A program made the translations under genes and the position numbers. Below, one piece after another: positions 40,312 through 52,196 of a DNA stretch of 64,000 bases (positions are counted from its first letter, which is position 1; each line of letters begins with the position of its first letter). Source of the DNA: Pantoea sp. Lij88 (lineage in GTDB: Bacteria; Pseudomonadota; Gammaproteobacteria; Enterobacterales; Enterobacteriaceae); NCBI RefSeq assembly GCF_030062155.1, contig NZ_CP118269.1, forward strand, positions 558,001-622,000, read 5' to 3'. The notes under the pieces are model-generated. The model ran no database searches. It was not told the DNA's origin and was given only the letters and a program-made list of their open reading frames with translations.

Positions 40312-41802
40312 ATGCAAGACGCAATTAAAATTGATCCCCGCGACAATGTCGCCGTGGCGTTACGTGACTTAGAGGCGGGCGACACGATAGCGCTGCCGCC
40401 ACTGAGTGTGGAGGTGAAACAGGCCGTCGGACGCGGACATAAATTCGCCCTGCAGCCCATCGCGCAGGATGAGCTGGTGATCAAATATGGGCTGCCCATT
40501 GCTCATGCCACGCAGCCTGTGGCCGCCGGTGAGTTAATCCATTCGCAGAACGCCCGCACTAATCTCAGCGATCTGGATGAGTATGCGTATCAGCCCGAGT
40601 TTGTGACGTTACCAAAGCAGCCGGGCGATCGTGAGGTGCAGATTTACCGTCGTGCTAACGGCGAGGTCGGCATCCGCAATGAGCTGTGGATCCTGCCGAC
40701 CGTCGGCTGCGTCAACGGCATTGCGCGTCAGATCCTGCAGCGTTTCCTGAAAGAGACACAGGAGGCAGAAGGCATTGACGGCGCATTCCTGTTCAGCCAC
40801 ACCTTCGGCTGCTCACAGCTGGGGCAGGACCACGAAAACACCCGCACCATGCTGCAGAATATGGTGCGCCATCCTAACGCAGGCGCGGTGCTCGTGATTG
40901 GTCTGGGTTGTGAGAACAATCAGGTCGATGCCTTCCGCGACACCCTCGGCGCATTTGAAAGCGATCGGGTGGAATTTATGGTGTGCCAGCAGCATGACGA
41001 TGAGGTTGAAGCCGGGCTGGAGCGTCTGCATGCGTTATATGAAAAAATGCGTCACGACCGGCGCGAGCCGGGCAAGCTTAGCGAGCTGAAGTTTGGTCTG
41101 GAGTGCGGCGGTTCGGATGGTTTATCCGGCATCACCGCGAACCCATTGCTGGGGCGTTTCTCAGACCAGATGATTGCCAATGGCGGCACCACCGTGCTGA
41201 CCGAAGTGCCGGAAATGTTTGGCGCAGAACGGATTCTGATGAGCCGCTGTCGCGACGAAGAGACCTTCGGCAAAACGGTGGCGATGATCAACGACTTCAA
41301 ACAGTACTTTATCGATCACCAGCAGCCAATCTACGAGAACCCGTCGCCGGGTAACAAAGCGGGCGGCATCACCACGCTGGAGGAGAAGTCGCTGGGCTGT
41401 ACGCAGAAAGCGGGGCAGAGCCAGGTCGTCGATGTGCTGAAGTATGGCGAACGGTTAAAAACGCCGGGGCTGAATCTGCTGAGTGCACCGGGCAATGATG
41501 CGGTCGCTACCAGTGCGCTGGCGGGAGCCGGTTGCCACATGGTGCTGTTCAGTACCGGACGCGGCACGCCGTATGGTGGTTTTGTGCCGACGGTGAAGCT
41601 GGCGACCAACACGCCGCTGGCGGAGAAGAAGCCGCACTGGATCGACTTTAATGCCGGACGGTTGATCGAAGGGATGAGCATGGATGCGATGCTGGAAGAT
41701 TTTGTCCACAGCATTGTGGCGATCGCCAGCGGTCAGCAGACTAACAACGAGAAGAACGATTTCCGTGAGCTGGCGATTTTTAAAAGCGGTGTAACGCTCT
41801 AA
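40312..41802 (+). CDS. uxaA: UxaA, altronate dehydratase
   Basis: Iron-dependent dehydratase converting altronate to 2-keto-3-deoxygluconate. 496 residues: N-terminal SAF domain (about 1-95) and C-terminal UxaA/GD-AH domain with HTFGCSQLGQDHENT and ECGGSDGLSGITANP. It starts 4 bases after uxaB. KDG kinase and aldolase for the following steps are not in the window. Confidence 0.96.
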   Translation: MQDAIKIDPRDNVAVALRDLEAGDTIALPPLSVEVKQAVGRGHKFALQPIAQDELVIKYGLPIAHATQPVAAGELIHSQNARTNLSDLDEYAYQPEFVTLPKQPGDREVQIYRRANGEVGIRNELWILPTVGCVNGIARQILQRFLKETQEAEGIDGAFLFSHTFGCSQLGQDHENTRTMLQNMVRHPNAGAVLVIGLGCENNQVDAFRDTLGAFESDRVEFMVCQQHDDEVEAGLERLHALYEKMRHDRREPGKLSELKFGLECGGSDGLSGITANPLLGRFSDQMIANGGTTVLTEVPEMFGAERILMSRCRDEETFGKTVAMINDFKQYFIDHQQPIYENPSPGNKAGGITTLEEKSLGCTQKAGQSQVVDVLKYGERLKTPGLNLLSAPGNDAVATSALAGAGCHMVLFSTGRGTPYGGFVPTVKLATNTPLAEKKPHWIDFNAGRLIEGMSMDAMLEDFVHSIVAIASGQQTNNEKNDFRELAIFKSGVTL

Positions 41803-41829
41803 AACTTGATCGTTCAGGTAGCTCAAAAG

Positions 41830-41945
41830 CTTAGAGAGCGGGTGGCTGAGTCCGAAGAGCAAAGCGTCCCGCGCCATGGAAGGCGCGGGCCGAGCGAGCA
41901 GGGATGCGTAAAGCGAGTTTGCGATCGGACTCTGCCATCCGCGAA
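41830..41945. repeat. Intergenic nested-palindrome element between uxaA and sstT
   Basis: Outer arms GAGTCCGA (41848-41855) and TCGGACTC (41925-41932) extend imperfectly to about 20 bases each; an inner perfect stem CCCGCGCC / GGCGCGGG (41868-41875, 41882-41889) sits inside. The whole could fold as a branched hairpin in either strand. It lies between convergent genes, where such dispersed repeats are common; copy number elsewhere cannot be seen from here. Confidence 0.6.
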
Positions 41946-41977
41946 GAGCACAGGATTAACCGACGGTAATAACGATC

Positions 41978-43210
41978 TTATGCCCGACTGGTTTCGCGCT
42001 CCGCTTCTGCCTGACAGACGGCGGCGGTAAACAGAATATCCGTTGAGGAGTTCAGTGCGGTTTCCGCCGAATCCTGCAGTACACCGATAATAAAGCCGAC
42101 CGCGACGACCTGCATCGCCAGATCGTTAGGAATGCCGAACATATTGCAGGCCACCGGAATCAGCAACAGCGAACCACCAGCCACGCCCGATGCACCACAG
42201 GCACACAGTGACGCCACCAGACTCAGCAGAATCGCCGTCGGCACATCAATACTGATACCCAGCGTATGCACCGCCGCCAGCGTCAGCACGGTAATCGTGA
42301 TCGATGCACCCGCCATACTGATGGTCGCGCCCAGTGGAATCGACACCGAATAGGTATCCTCATCCAGATTCAGACGTTTCGCCAGCGCCATATTCACCGG
42401 AATGTTGGCGGCAGAACTGCGGGTAAAGAAGGCCGTCACGCCGCTTTCACGCAGGCAGGTAAAGACCAGCGGATAAGGGTTACGGCGGATTTTCTGGAAC
42501 ACCAGCATCGGGTTCACTACCAGCGCCATCAGCACCATACAGCCCAGCAGCAGCGCCAGCAGATGCGCATATTGCCACAGCGCGCCAAAGCCGGTTGAAG
42601 CCAGAATCGACGCCACCAGACCAAAAATACCGATGGGTGCGCAGCGGATGACGCAGCGTACCAGCCAGGTCACCGCCTCAGAGGCATCATTGAGGAAGGC
42701 GCGGGTAGTGTCACTGCTGTGACGGAACGCCAGCCCGAGGCCAATGGCCCACACCAGAATGCCGATGTAGTTAGCCTGCATCAGGGCCGTGATCGGATTC
42801 GACACCATGCTCATCAGCAGTCCACGTAACACCTCGGTAATGCCGGAAGGGGGAACGATTTCCGTGCTGCCCACGGCCAGCGTCAGCGTCTGCGGCATCA
42901 GATGGCTGAAGACCACCGCGACAACCGCCGCGAAAAAGGTGCTCAGGAGATAAAGCATGATAATCGGCCGGATATTGGTTTTCTGGCCCTGCTGGTGGTT
43001 GGCTATCGAGGCGATCACCAGCATCAGTACCAGTAACGGCGCGACCGCTTTCAGCGCACTGACAAACAGTTCACCCAGCAGACCGACTGCCAGCGCGGCA
43101 TCGTGTGAAATCCAGGCGAGCGCCACACCGGCGATCAGCCCAATCATGATTTGCTTCACCAGGCTTCCGGCGAGCAGCGTGCCCAGACGTGCGGAGAGAG
43201 TTTTCTGCAT
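41978..43210 (-). CDS. sstT: SstT, sodium/serine-threonine symporter
   Basis: Dicarboxylate/amino-acid:cation symporter family (glutamate-transporter fold) importing serine and threonine with Na+. 410 residues, start [13 protein letters not shown] at 43210; a 94-codon open extension upstream is not family-like. Family serine-rich hairpin [18 protein letters not shown] near residue 295. Neighbours uxaA and alx as in E. coli order. Confidence 0.95.
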   Translation of the reverse strand: MQKTLSARLGTLLAGSLVKQIMIGLIAGVALAWISHDAALAVGLLGELFVSALKAVAPLLVLMLVIASIANHQQGQKTNIRPIIMLYLLSTFFAAVVAVVFSHLMPQTLTLAVGSTEIVPPSGITEVLRGLLMSMVSNPITALMQANYIGILVWAIGLGLAFRHSSDTTRAFLNDASEAVTWLVRCVIRCAPIGIFGLVASILASTGFGALWQYAHLLALLLGCMVLMALVVNPMLVFQKIRRNPYPLVFTCLRESGVTAFFTRSSAANIPVNMALAKRLNLDEDTYSVSIPLGATISMAGASITITVLTLAAVHTLGISIDVPTAILLSLVASLCACGASGVAGGSLLLIPVACNMFGIPNDLAMQVVAVGFIIGVLQDSAETALNSSTDILFTAAVCQAEAERETSRA

Positions 43211-43415
43211 AATATTTTCTATATTTTGTCGCGGATGTAGTTTCAGACGCGATGTTTTGCATCGGCTAAAACGGTTTGCCCGGCGGAGTATAAGGAAATG
43301 ACAGGCTGAGAAAAGAGAAAGTTCTGTCAGTGTGGGGCAGGTCGGATTTTTATTATGCTGAATAGTGGAAGTGTGACAGAGGGATGAAATGGCGTGACAG
43401 GCTGCCGCAAAATAA

Positions 43416-43440
43416 AACAGGGGCATCCGCTGCCCCTGCA
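43416..43440 (-). terminator. Terminator after alx
   Basis: Stem CAGGGGCA / TGCCCCTG around TCCGC, followed on the minus strand by TTTTATTTT. Confidence 0.85.
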
Positions 43441-43445
43441 GGTAA

Positions 43446-44414
43446 TTATGGTGCGATCTTTTTCTGGTCTTTTTTACGGTTAACCCAGGCATTTATCAGC
43501 AGCGTTGATGCCAGAATCGCGCCCACCACGCCCAGTGAGATACCGACCGGGATATGGTAAAGGTCAACAATCAGCATCTTAAAGCCGATGAACACCAGCA
43601 CAATCGCCAGGCCATACTTCAGCATCGAGAAACGTTCCGCCACGTTCGCCAGCAGGAAGTACATGGCGCGCAAACCCAGGATGGCGAACAGGTTTGAGGT
43701 CAGCACGATGAACGGGTCGGTGGTCACGGCGAAGATCGCCGGGATACTGTCGACGGCAAAGATCACGTCGCTGAGTTCCACCATGATCAGCACCAGCAGC
43801 AGCGGGGTGGCAAACAGCACGCCGTTTTTGCGGGTAAAGAACTTCTCGCCATCGAGATCGTCGGTCATGCGTAAATGCTTACGCAACCAGCGCACCACCG
43901 GTTTGTCGCCTACCGCACCGTCATCCTCTTTCGCCAGCGCCATCTTCACGCCGGTAAACAGCAGGAAGGCACCGAACACATAGAGGATCCAGCTGAACTG
44001 CGTGACCAGCCAGCTACCCGCGAAGATCATGATGGTACGCAGCACGATAGCGCCTAATACCCCGTAGATCAGCACACGGCGCTGCAAATTGGCCGGAATA
44101 GAGAAGTAGCTGAACAGCATCAGCCAGACGAAGACGTTATCCACCGCCAGCGCTTTTTCCAGCACATAACCGGTCAGGAAGGCGAGCGTCTGCGTATTAG
44201 CGACTTCACGTCCCGCGCTACCCTCCAGATACCACCAGAAGGCGGCGCTGAACAGCAATGAGACGGAAATCCAGATCAGCGACCAGACAGCCGCCTGTTT
44301 GAAAGACATGGTCTGCGCGCCGCGGCGTCCCTGCAACAGCAGGTCGATAGCCAGCATGATCAGCACCACAACCGCAAAGCTGCCCCACAGTAAAGGCGTA
44401 CCCACAGTTTGCAT
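43446..44414 (-). CDS. alx: Alx, TerC-family Mn2+ exporter
   Basis: TerC-family inner-membrane protein with about nine helices; E. coli Alx lowers cytoplasmic Mn2+ and is induced by alkaline pH and manganese through its leader. 322 residues, start [12 protein letters not shown] at 44414. Acidic membrane motifs [13 protein letters not shown] and [15 protein letters not shown] are the conserved metal-site segments. An intact yybP-ykoY leader with terminator lies upstream. Confidence 0.94.
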   Translation of the reverse strand: MQTVGTPLLWGSFAVVVLIMLAIDLLLQGRRGAQTMSFKQAAVWSLIWISVSLLFSAAFWWYLEGSAGREVANTQTLAFLTGYVLEKALAVDNVFVWLMLFSYFSIPANLQRRVLIYGVLGAIVLRTIMIFAGSWLVTQFSWILYVFGAFLLFTGVKMALAKEDDGAVGDKPVVRWLRKHLRMTDDLDGEKFFTRKNGVLFATPLLLVLIMVELSDVIFAVDSIPAIFAVTTDPFIVLTSNLFAILGLRAMYFLLANVAERFSMLKYGLAIVLVFIGFKMLIVDLYHIPVGISLGVVGAILASTLLINAWVNRKKDQKKIAP

Positions 44415-44429
44415 ATTCGTATCCTGTCT

Positions 44430-44640
44430 TAAAAAGAAAAAAAAACGGCTGAAGTCAGAAGACGTCAGCCGCTTATTTTTGTGTAAGCAAACCTCGCCTT
44501 CCGGCAAGGTCTCACTTACAACACAGAAATAGATTCCGGGTTGCCTGATGACCGGATGCTTTCGCAACGTAGTGACGATCAATCAGCTTACAAGTTACTC
44601 CCCTTTGCAGGAGGCTAAGTTACGGTTTAGCCGCACAGGA
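44430..44640 (-). ncRNA. yybP-ykoY manganese riboswitch (alx leader, PRE/SraF element)
   Basis: Read on the minus strand, the leader holds AAAGGGGAGTAAC, then ATCCGGTCATCAGGCAACCC, then GTGAGACCTTGCCGG and GGCGAGGTTTGCTTAC, the conserved blocks of the yybP-ykoY aptamer as found before E. coli alx. A terminator-type hairpin (GCGGCTGACGTC / GACTTCAGCCG, 44446-44472) followed by nine Ts ends it at about 44436, just before the alx start. Mn2+ binding to the element (and pH in E. coli) controls alx expression. Confidence 0.9.
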
Positions 44641-44671
44641 AGCAACACCTCCCAGACATATTTAGAAATAT

Positions 44672-45658
44672 TTACACAGCAGTCTTATCGGCCGGGAAGA
44701 TCACGCCGGTCTGGCGGCGGATTTCGGTCAGCAGGGCGGCCGTAATGCGAGAAACCTCCAGTCCGGGATGGTCTGCCTGACGCTGCTCAACCAACTGCGC
44801 AAACGCGGCCGCTTCATACAGCATGGTGTTGATATGCTGCGGCTCACTCAGCGCCTGCTTTTCAGCACCTCGGGGGATAAAGGTCAGCTGCTGGCACTCC
44901 GAAAGCTTTTCAATCACCAGCGCACCCGCTTCACCCTGAATCTCGCTGGGCAGGCTGGAATCACTCACCTTCGAATGCAGAATGGTCACGTCGAAATCGC
45001 CGTAGCTCAGCACGACGACGCCATGCGCGTCCACGCCGGTTTCAAGCAGCGTCGCGGTAGCCTGAACACGGTCTGGCTCACCCCACAACGCCACCGCCGA
45101 GGCCAGGCAGTAATATCCGATATCCATCACGGAGCCATTCGACCAGCGCGGATCAAAGGTATTCGGGTTCTCGCCGTTGAGATAGCGCGGATAGCGTGAG
45201 GAGTACTGGCAGTAACACAGCAGCGCTTTCCGCAGTTTGCCCACGTCAGGCAGCGCCTGTTTCAGCCGCAGGAAGTTCGGCAGGCTGGCGGTTTTAAACG
45301 CCTCAAACAGCACCACCTGATGCTCACGGGCGCAGGCGATCATCTGCTCCACTTCCGCCAGATTCGAGGCCAGCGGTTTTTCGCAAATCACATGCTTGCC
45401 GTGCGACATAAACAGCAGCGCCTGCTGGCAGTGCAGGGCGTTGGGGCTGGCAAGATAGACCGCATCGATCTCCGGGCTGGCGGCCAGCGCTTCCAGTGAG
45501 GTAAAAGTCTGTTTGCAGGGATAATCGGCAATAAAGGTGTCGGCCTGCTCCTGACTGCGTGAATAAACCGCACAGAGCTTCATCGCTCCGGTTTCATGAG
45601 CGGCATCAATAAACTGGCGTGTAATCCAGTTTGTTCCCACAATGGCAAAACGAATCAC
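44672..45658 (-). CDS. ygjR: YgjR, Gfo/Idh/MocA-family oxidoreductase
   Basis: NAD(P)-dependent dehydrogenase-like protein. 328 residues, the same length as E. coli YgjR. Rossmann N-terminus RFAIVGTNWITRQFI and the family EKP motif (HVICEKPLASNLAEVE). The substrate is unknown. It ends just before the alx leader. Confidence 0.9.
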   Translation of the reverse strand: MIRFAIVGTNWITRQFIDAAHETGAMKLCAVYSRSQEQADTFIADYPCKQTFTSLEALAASPEIDAVYLASPNALHCQQALLFMSHGKHVICEKPLASNLAEVEQMIACAREHQVVLFEAFKTASLPNFLRLKQALPDVGKLRKALLCYCQYSSRYPRYLNGENPNTFDPRWSNGSVMDIGYYCLASAVALWGEPDRVQATATLLETGVDAHGVVVLSYGDFDVTILHSKVSDSSLPSEIQGEAGALVIEKLSECQQLTFIPRGAEKQALSEPQHINTMLYEAAAFAQLVEQRQADHPGLEVSRITAALLTEIRRQTGVIFPADKTAV

Positions 45659-45805
45659 GTCATCTCTCCTGCAGCGTTAAAGCGGCAGAGTAACATCTCC
45701 CCGACGCGGTGCAATGGTGTCGGGCGGGCAGGGATTGATCCTGCGATCCGCATTCCAATACTATGCGGAAGCGATGATTTTTTATGGACTAACCAGGGAG
45801 CGCAG

Positions 45806-47494
45806 GTGAAAGCAAGTAAGCACGCATTAAACTGGACCACTCTACTTATTGCCATTCCGGTCGGGTGTGCGGCATCGCTGGTGACGCTGGCCTTTCGCGG
45901 CGTGATTGAACTGATCAACCATCTGCTGTTTGCCCGCAGTGGCGAAATAACCGAATCCCTGCATCTCTGGCCGTGGATCTTCTGGCCGCTGCTGGTGGGC
46001 GCGGGCGGCGTGCTGGCGGGCTTTTTCCTGCGTTATGCGGTCGCCATTGAGCAGCAGCAGACGGTGAAAACCGATTACCTTGAAGTGATTAACGCCCGGC
46101 TCGATGCGGTGCCGACCAAAACCTCGCTGTTCCGCGCCTTATCGTCGATTGCCAGTATCGGCAGCGGCGCGTCGATAGGTAAAGAGGGGCCGATGGTGCA
46201 GCTCTCGGCACTGTGTGGCAGCGCAATTGGCCGCCTGTTACCGGCGTCTCTTAACCTGAAAAACAGTGATGTGGTGGCGATGGCGGCCGCAGCGGGCCTC
46301 GCATCGGTTTACCATGCGCCGCTGGCCTCGGCGATTTTCGTGGCGGAGATCGCCTTCGGCATTTCCGCGCTGCAGCGGTTGATTCCCCTGATTATTGCCT
46401 CGGCGACGGCGGTGATGACCATGTGGACGCTGGGCTTCCGCAGCGCGCTCTATCCGCTGGCGGACGCGAACTTCGGGATGGATCTCAGCAGCCTGCTGAT
46501 GACGGTCGTCATTGGTTTGTGCGCCGGTCTGGCGGGCTGGATTCTGATTAAATGCATTGCCCGCAGCAAGGTGCTGTTCAGCCGGGTCGCCTCGCTGCCC
46601 GTGCGCCTGGGCGCGGGCGGATTCGCCGTAGGTTTACTGGCGCTGATCTCCACCGATATCCTCGGCAACGGTTACGAAGTCATCGTCAAAGTGATGGCGG
46701 GCGACTATCTGCTGCCGGGCCTGTTGCTGCTGCTGGTGCTGAAAACCCTCGCCACCAGCCTGTCGGTGGGGTCGAACGCCGTCGGCGGACTCTTTACGCC
46801 TTCGCTGCTGATTGGCGCGCTGCTTGGCGTCATTATTGCGACGGTGGGGGCGGCGCTGCATCTGCCGCTCGGCAACGTGCTGCTCTATGCCGCCATTGGC
46901 ATGGCGGCGGTGCTGGCAGCGGTCAGTCAGGCGCCGTTGATGGCGATGCTGATGGTGCTGGAGATGACGCTCAACAGCAGCCTGCTGTTTCCGCTGATGA
47001 TTGCCACCGTGCTGGCGTCGATGGTGGTCTATCGCCTGCAATCCGCCAGTACCTATCCGGTCGTGAGTCATCACTTCAGCCGTTCAGAAGCGAAATATGA
47101 TTTCGATAATATGCGCATTGCCGAGCTGATCATTCCCGGTGCGGCGTTGCAGCCGGAGGAGTCGGTGGGGCAGGCGCTGGCCGTCAGTTCGCTGAAGCGT
47201 GAACGCTACGTCTATGTGATCAATGCCGCGGGCGCTTTCCTCGGGGTGGTCTCGATCCACGAGATTTCGCGCCGGGTGCTGGCGCAGGAGATCACCCTCA
47301 ACTCCCCGGTGCAATGCGTGATGGATCAGGATTTCCCGGTCGTGTTTGAGAATCAGAGTATGCGTGAGGGATGGGAGGCGTTTGCGGCAGTCACGCTGGA
47401 GCGGCTGCCGGTGCTGAATAATCCGCAGGAACGACGCTTTCTCGGCGCGCTGACTAAAACCAGTCTGATTCAGAAAGCGCAGGAGTTTCTTTAA
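45806..47494 (+). CDS. ClC-family chloride channel/transporter with tandem CBS domains
   Basis: Voltage-gated-chloride-channel-type membrane protein of 562 residues. A GTG start at 45806 after AGGGAG is preferred because the open frame upstream (from 45596) runs into ygjR. The selectivity motifs GSGASIGKEGP (with the gating glutamate) and NAVGGLFTPSLL are present. About 120 residues at the C-terminus form two CBS domains, absent from E. coli ClcB. In the segment IFVAEIAFG, one glutamate of the ClcA pair EE is replaced by Ile, by eye. E. coli has no ClC gene between ygjR and ygjP. Confidence 0.85.
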   Translation: MKASKHALNWTTLLIAIPVGCAASLVTLAFRGVIELINHLLFARSGEITESLHLWPWIFWPLLVGAGGVLAGFFLRYAVAIEQQQTVKTDYLEVINARLDAVPTKTSLFRALSSIASIGSGASIGKEGPMVQLSALCGSAIGRLLPASLNLKNSDVVAMAAAAGLASVYHAPLASAIFVAEIAFGISALQRLIPLIIASATAVMTMWTLGFRSALYPLADANFGMDLSSLLMTVVIGLCAGLAGWILIKCIARSKVLFSRVASLPVRLGAGGFAVGLLALISTDILGNGYEVIVKVMAGDYLLPGLLLLLVLKTLATSLSVGSNAVGGLFTPSLLIGALLGVIIATVGAALHLPLGNVLLYAAIGMAAVLAAVSQAPLMAMLMVLEMTLNSSLLFPLMIATVLASMVVYRLQSASTYPVVSHHFSRSEAKYDFDNMRIAELIIPGAALQPEESVGQALAVSSLKRERYVYVINAAGAFLGVVSIHEISRRVLAQEITLNSPVQCVMDQDFPVVFENQSMREGWEAFAAVTLERLPVLNNPQERRFLGALTKTSLIQKAQEFL

Positions 47495-47994
47495 GCCGCG
47501 TTGCCGCGCATCGCCTGGTCTGTCATCCACAGGCGCGCATCAAATTCGAGCTGGTGGTAATCCGGCTCCATATGGCAGCAGAGCTGGTAGAACGCCTTAT
47601 CGTGATCTTTCTCTTTCAGGTGTGCCAGCTCATGCACCACGATCATCCGCAGAAACGGCTCCGGCGCCAGACGGAAAAAGGTCGAGATGCGGATTTCCGC
47701 TTTCGCCTTGAGCTTGCCGCCCTGAATCCGTGAGATGGCCGTGTGCAGCCCGAGTGCATGCTTCATCACCTTGATTTTGTTATCCCACATCACTTTGCTG
47801 ATCGGCGGCGCGTTGCGCATATAGCGGTTTTTCAGCGCCTGCGTGTAGTCATACAGCGCTTTATCACTCATCACGTCGTGGGTGTCCGGATAACGTTCCT
47901 GCAGAAACGCGCCTAAGCGCTGATGGGCGATCAGCGTCTGAACCTGCTCAAGAAGGGGGGCAGGATAACCCTGAAGGTAGATCAGTGAGGACAT
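47491..47994 (-). CDS. ygjP: YgjP, DUF45/M48-type metallopeptidase-like protein
   Basis: A 167-residue protein with the zinc motif [16 protein letters not shown] (HExxH plus a later His), of the DUF45/SprT-like family. Possible peptidase; substrate unknown. Start [11 protein letters not shown] at 47994; its 3' end overlaps the ClC gene stop by 4 bases (convergent). Divergent from rlmG. Confidence 0.87.
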   Translation of the reverse strand: MSSLIYLQGYPAPLLEQVQTLIAHQRLGAFLQERYPDTHDVMSDKALYDYTQALKNRYMRNAPPISKVMWDNKIKVMKHALGLHTAISRIQGGKLKAKAEIRISTFFRLAPEPFLRMIVVHELAHLKEKDHDKAFYQLCCHMEPDYHQLEFDARLWMTDQAMRGNAA

Positions 47995-48077
47995 TAGGGA
48001 TTCCAGGCGAAAGACAGTATACTGCGCCCCCGATTTTGGGGCGAAAATCAACCAAAGTGTACCACGCCGGAGAATTC

Positions 48078-49196
48078 ATGAGCCAACTTGAACTGAACGA
48101 TCGCACACTGATCCTGCATCGCTTCCCGCAGATGCGTGACGAAAGTCCATTACAAGCCTGGGATGCGGCTGATGAATATCTGTTACAGCAGGCGCTGCCG
48201 GAAGGCCCGGTGCTGGTCTTCAACGACAGTTTCGGGGCATTAACCTGTGCCCTGAATCCACGCACGGTCTGGCACGTCAGCGACTCCTGGCTGAGCCAGC
48301 AGGCCGCCCGTCAGAACCTGACGTTTAACGCGCTGGATGACAGCGAGGTTCACTTTGTTGATAGCCTGGCGGAACTGCCTGCAGCCCCGGCGGCGGTGCT
48401 GATCAAGGTGCCGAAAACTCTGGCGCTGCTGGAGCATCAGCTGCGCGCCATTCGTGAAGTCGTTACACCTGATACGGTGATTCTGGCGGCGGCGCGTGCC
48501 AAAGAGATCCATAACTCTACCCTGCAGCTGTTCGAACAGATCCTTGGTGAAACTAAAACCTCACTGGCATGGAAAAAAGCGCGCCTGATCTACAGCCAGT
48601 TCAGTAAGCCTGAACTGCGTGAGGCCACGCCGACGCTGGTCTGGCCGCTGGATGGCACGCCTTATCAGATTCACAACTACGCCAACGTCTTCTCGCGTTC
48701 TTCGCTGGATATCGGCGCACGGCTGTTCGTGCAGCATCTGCCAGAAAACATTGAAGGCGAGATTGTCGATCTGGGCTGCGGCAACGGCGTGGTAGGGCTG
48801 GTGGCGCTGGAGCAGAATCCGCAGGCCGAGGTGCATTTCCTTGATGAGTCTTACATGGCGGTCGCTTCCAGCAAGCTTAACGTGGAAGTGAACCGTCCTG
48901 ATGATCTCGCGCGCTGTCAGTTCCTGGTGAACAACGTGCTGAGCGGCTATCCGTCAGATCGGCTGCACGCGGTGCTGTGCAACCCGCCGTTCCATCAGCA
49001 ACATGCCGTCACCGATCATCTGGCGTGGCAGATGTTCCGCGATGCCAAACGCTGCCTTCAGTATGGCGGCGAGTTGCGCATTGTCGGCAACCGCCACCTC
49101 GATTATCACCACAAGCTGAAGAAGCTGTTCGGCAACTGCACGCTGATCGCCTCTAACCAGAAGTTTGTGGTGCTGCGCGCGGTGAAAATGCGCTAG
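48078..49196 (+). CDS. rlmG: RlmG, 23S rRNA (guanine-1835-N2) methyltransferase
   Basis: SAM-dependent methyltransferase that modifies G1835 of 23S rRNA. 372 residues, start [14 protein letters not shown] degenerate N-terminal methyltransferase-like domain is followed by the catalytic domain with [14 protein letters not shown] (SAM loop) and [10 protein letters not shown]. Divergent from ygjP and end-to-end with fadH (adjacent stops), as in E. coli. Confidence 0.94.
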   Translation: MSQLELNDRTLILHRFPQMRDESPLQAWDAADEYLLQQALPEGPVLVFNDSFGALTCALNPRTVWHVSDSWLSQQAARQNLTFNALDDSEVHFVDSLAELPAAPAAVLIKVPKTLALLEHQLRAIREVVTPDTVILAAARAKEIHNSTLQLFEQILGETKTSLAWKKARLIYSQFSKPELREATPTLVWPLDGTPYQIHNYANVFSRSSLDIGARLFVQHLPENIEGEIVDLGCGNGVVGLVALEQNPQAEVHFLDESYMAVASSKLNVEVNRPDDLARCQFLVNNVLSGYPSDRLHAVLCNPPFHQQHAVTDHLAWQMFRDAKRCLQYGGELRIVGNRHLDYHHKLKKLFGNCTLIASNQKFVVLRAVKMR

Positions 49197-51224
<2,028 letters not shown>

Positions 51225-51385
51225 TCACAGTGAAGTGGTCGGATGAGTTTACTCTAGCCACTTCTGCGTTAAAAAAAAGTGAAAGAATGTCAGGGTGTGA
51301 GTGAAATCATAAACAACAGCAGGCGAGCAGGGTGCAGGGGCCTGTGTCTCAGGCCGAACCGCCCTGCGTGGCTTTTGATGTTCCG

Positions 51386-52093
51386 TTAACGCCGCCGGAT
51401 CCATGAATAGCGCGAGCGATAGCCGCTGCCATGGTGGGTATTAAAGCGGTAGCTGGAACCGCCCTCGGCCATGCAATAGGTGCAGACATTGACATTATCA
51501 ATCTGCGTGGCCGGCACACCTGCGTTCACAAGCAACTGCGTTGCCAGCGCCGGCAGATCGAACCAGACGCCCTGCTGGTGGGCAGAAGCCTGTGGGCGTT
51601 GTGCCAGAGAATTTACCGGCTGGTCCCGGTGCCAGCGCAGCCCGGGGGCAAACGCCGGGTCCTGCGCAATCTCTGCCAGCTGCGGTTCGGCCAGCTCATA
51701 GCAGCAGGGCCCCATTGCCGGGCCAATCGCCACCACCAGGTCCTGCGGCTCGCAACCCATTTCGCCCAGCTTTTCCACGGCGCGGGTCAGCACACCCGCC
51801 AGCGTGCCCCTGAGTCCGGCATGCACGGCCGCTACGATCCGCTGCTGGCGATCGGCGAACAGTACCGGCAGGCAATCGGCGGTGTAGACCGCCACCGGGC
51901 GCGTCCCGCAGCCGATCACGCCATCGGACTCGCAGCTTTTGGGCGGGATGTTCTCACTATCGGTGACCACGGTCGCGCTGTGGCGCTGATGCCCGTAGGC
52001 GGCATCGGCGGGAGGCGGCTCACCGGCGGGCTGAAACGCATAATCGAGCCACTCCAGTGAATCGAGCAACGGCGAGCGCGGGATCACGGCCAT
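51386..52093 (-). CDS. YfiH/PgeF-family (laccase-domain) protein
   Basis: A 235-residue protein of the multicopper-oxidase-like YfiH family, whose members include the peptidoglycan editing factor. Metal-site features seen: GHQRHSATVV, VYTADCLPVLF and AAVHAG. The usual HAGWRG is HAGLRG here, and the C-terminus RFNTHHGSGYRSRYSWIRRR is unlike the usual SYRRD..TGR tail. It may be a paralogue of the housekeeping yfiH, which normally follows rluD, and not the editing factor itself. Confidence 0.75.
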   Translation of the reverse strand: MAVIPRSPLLDSLEWLDYAFQPAGEPPPADAAYGHQRHSATVVTDSENIPPKSCESDGVIGCGTRPVAVYTADCLPVLFADRQQRIVAAVHAGLRGTLAGVLTRAVEKLGEMGCEPQDLVVAIGPAMGPCCYELAEPQLAEIAQDPAFAPGLRWHRDQPVNSLAQRPQASAHQQGVWFDLPALATQLLVNAGVPATQIDNVNVCTYCMAEGGSSYRFNTHHGSGYRSRYSWIRRR

Positions 52094-52196
52094 AAGAATC
52101 TCCTGTTATAACAGCGTGCGTTGGGCTGCCCACAGCTTACGTTAACTGCTACATTTTTGAAGCTTCTCCTCAGACCTTTCTCACCTTAAGGATGAA

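Noticed and set aside
41806..42030. 74-codon frame between uxaA and sstT
   Set aside because: It lies on the nested palindromic element and its 3' end runs into sstT; better explained as a repeat than a gene.
43211..43492. 94-codon N-terminal extension of sstT
   Set aside because: The extension is not hydrophobic or family-like and the [10 protein letters not shown] start fits SstT length.
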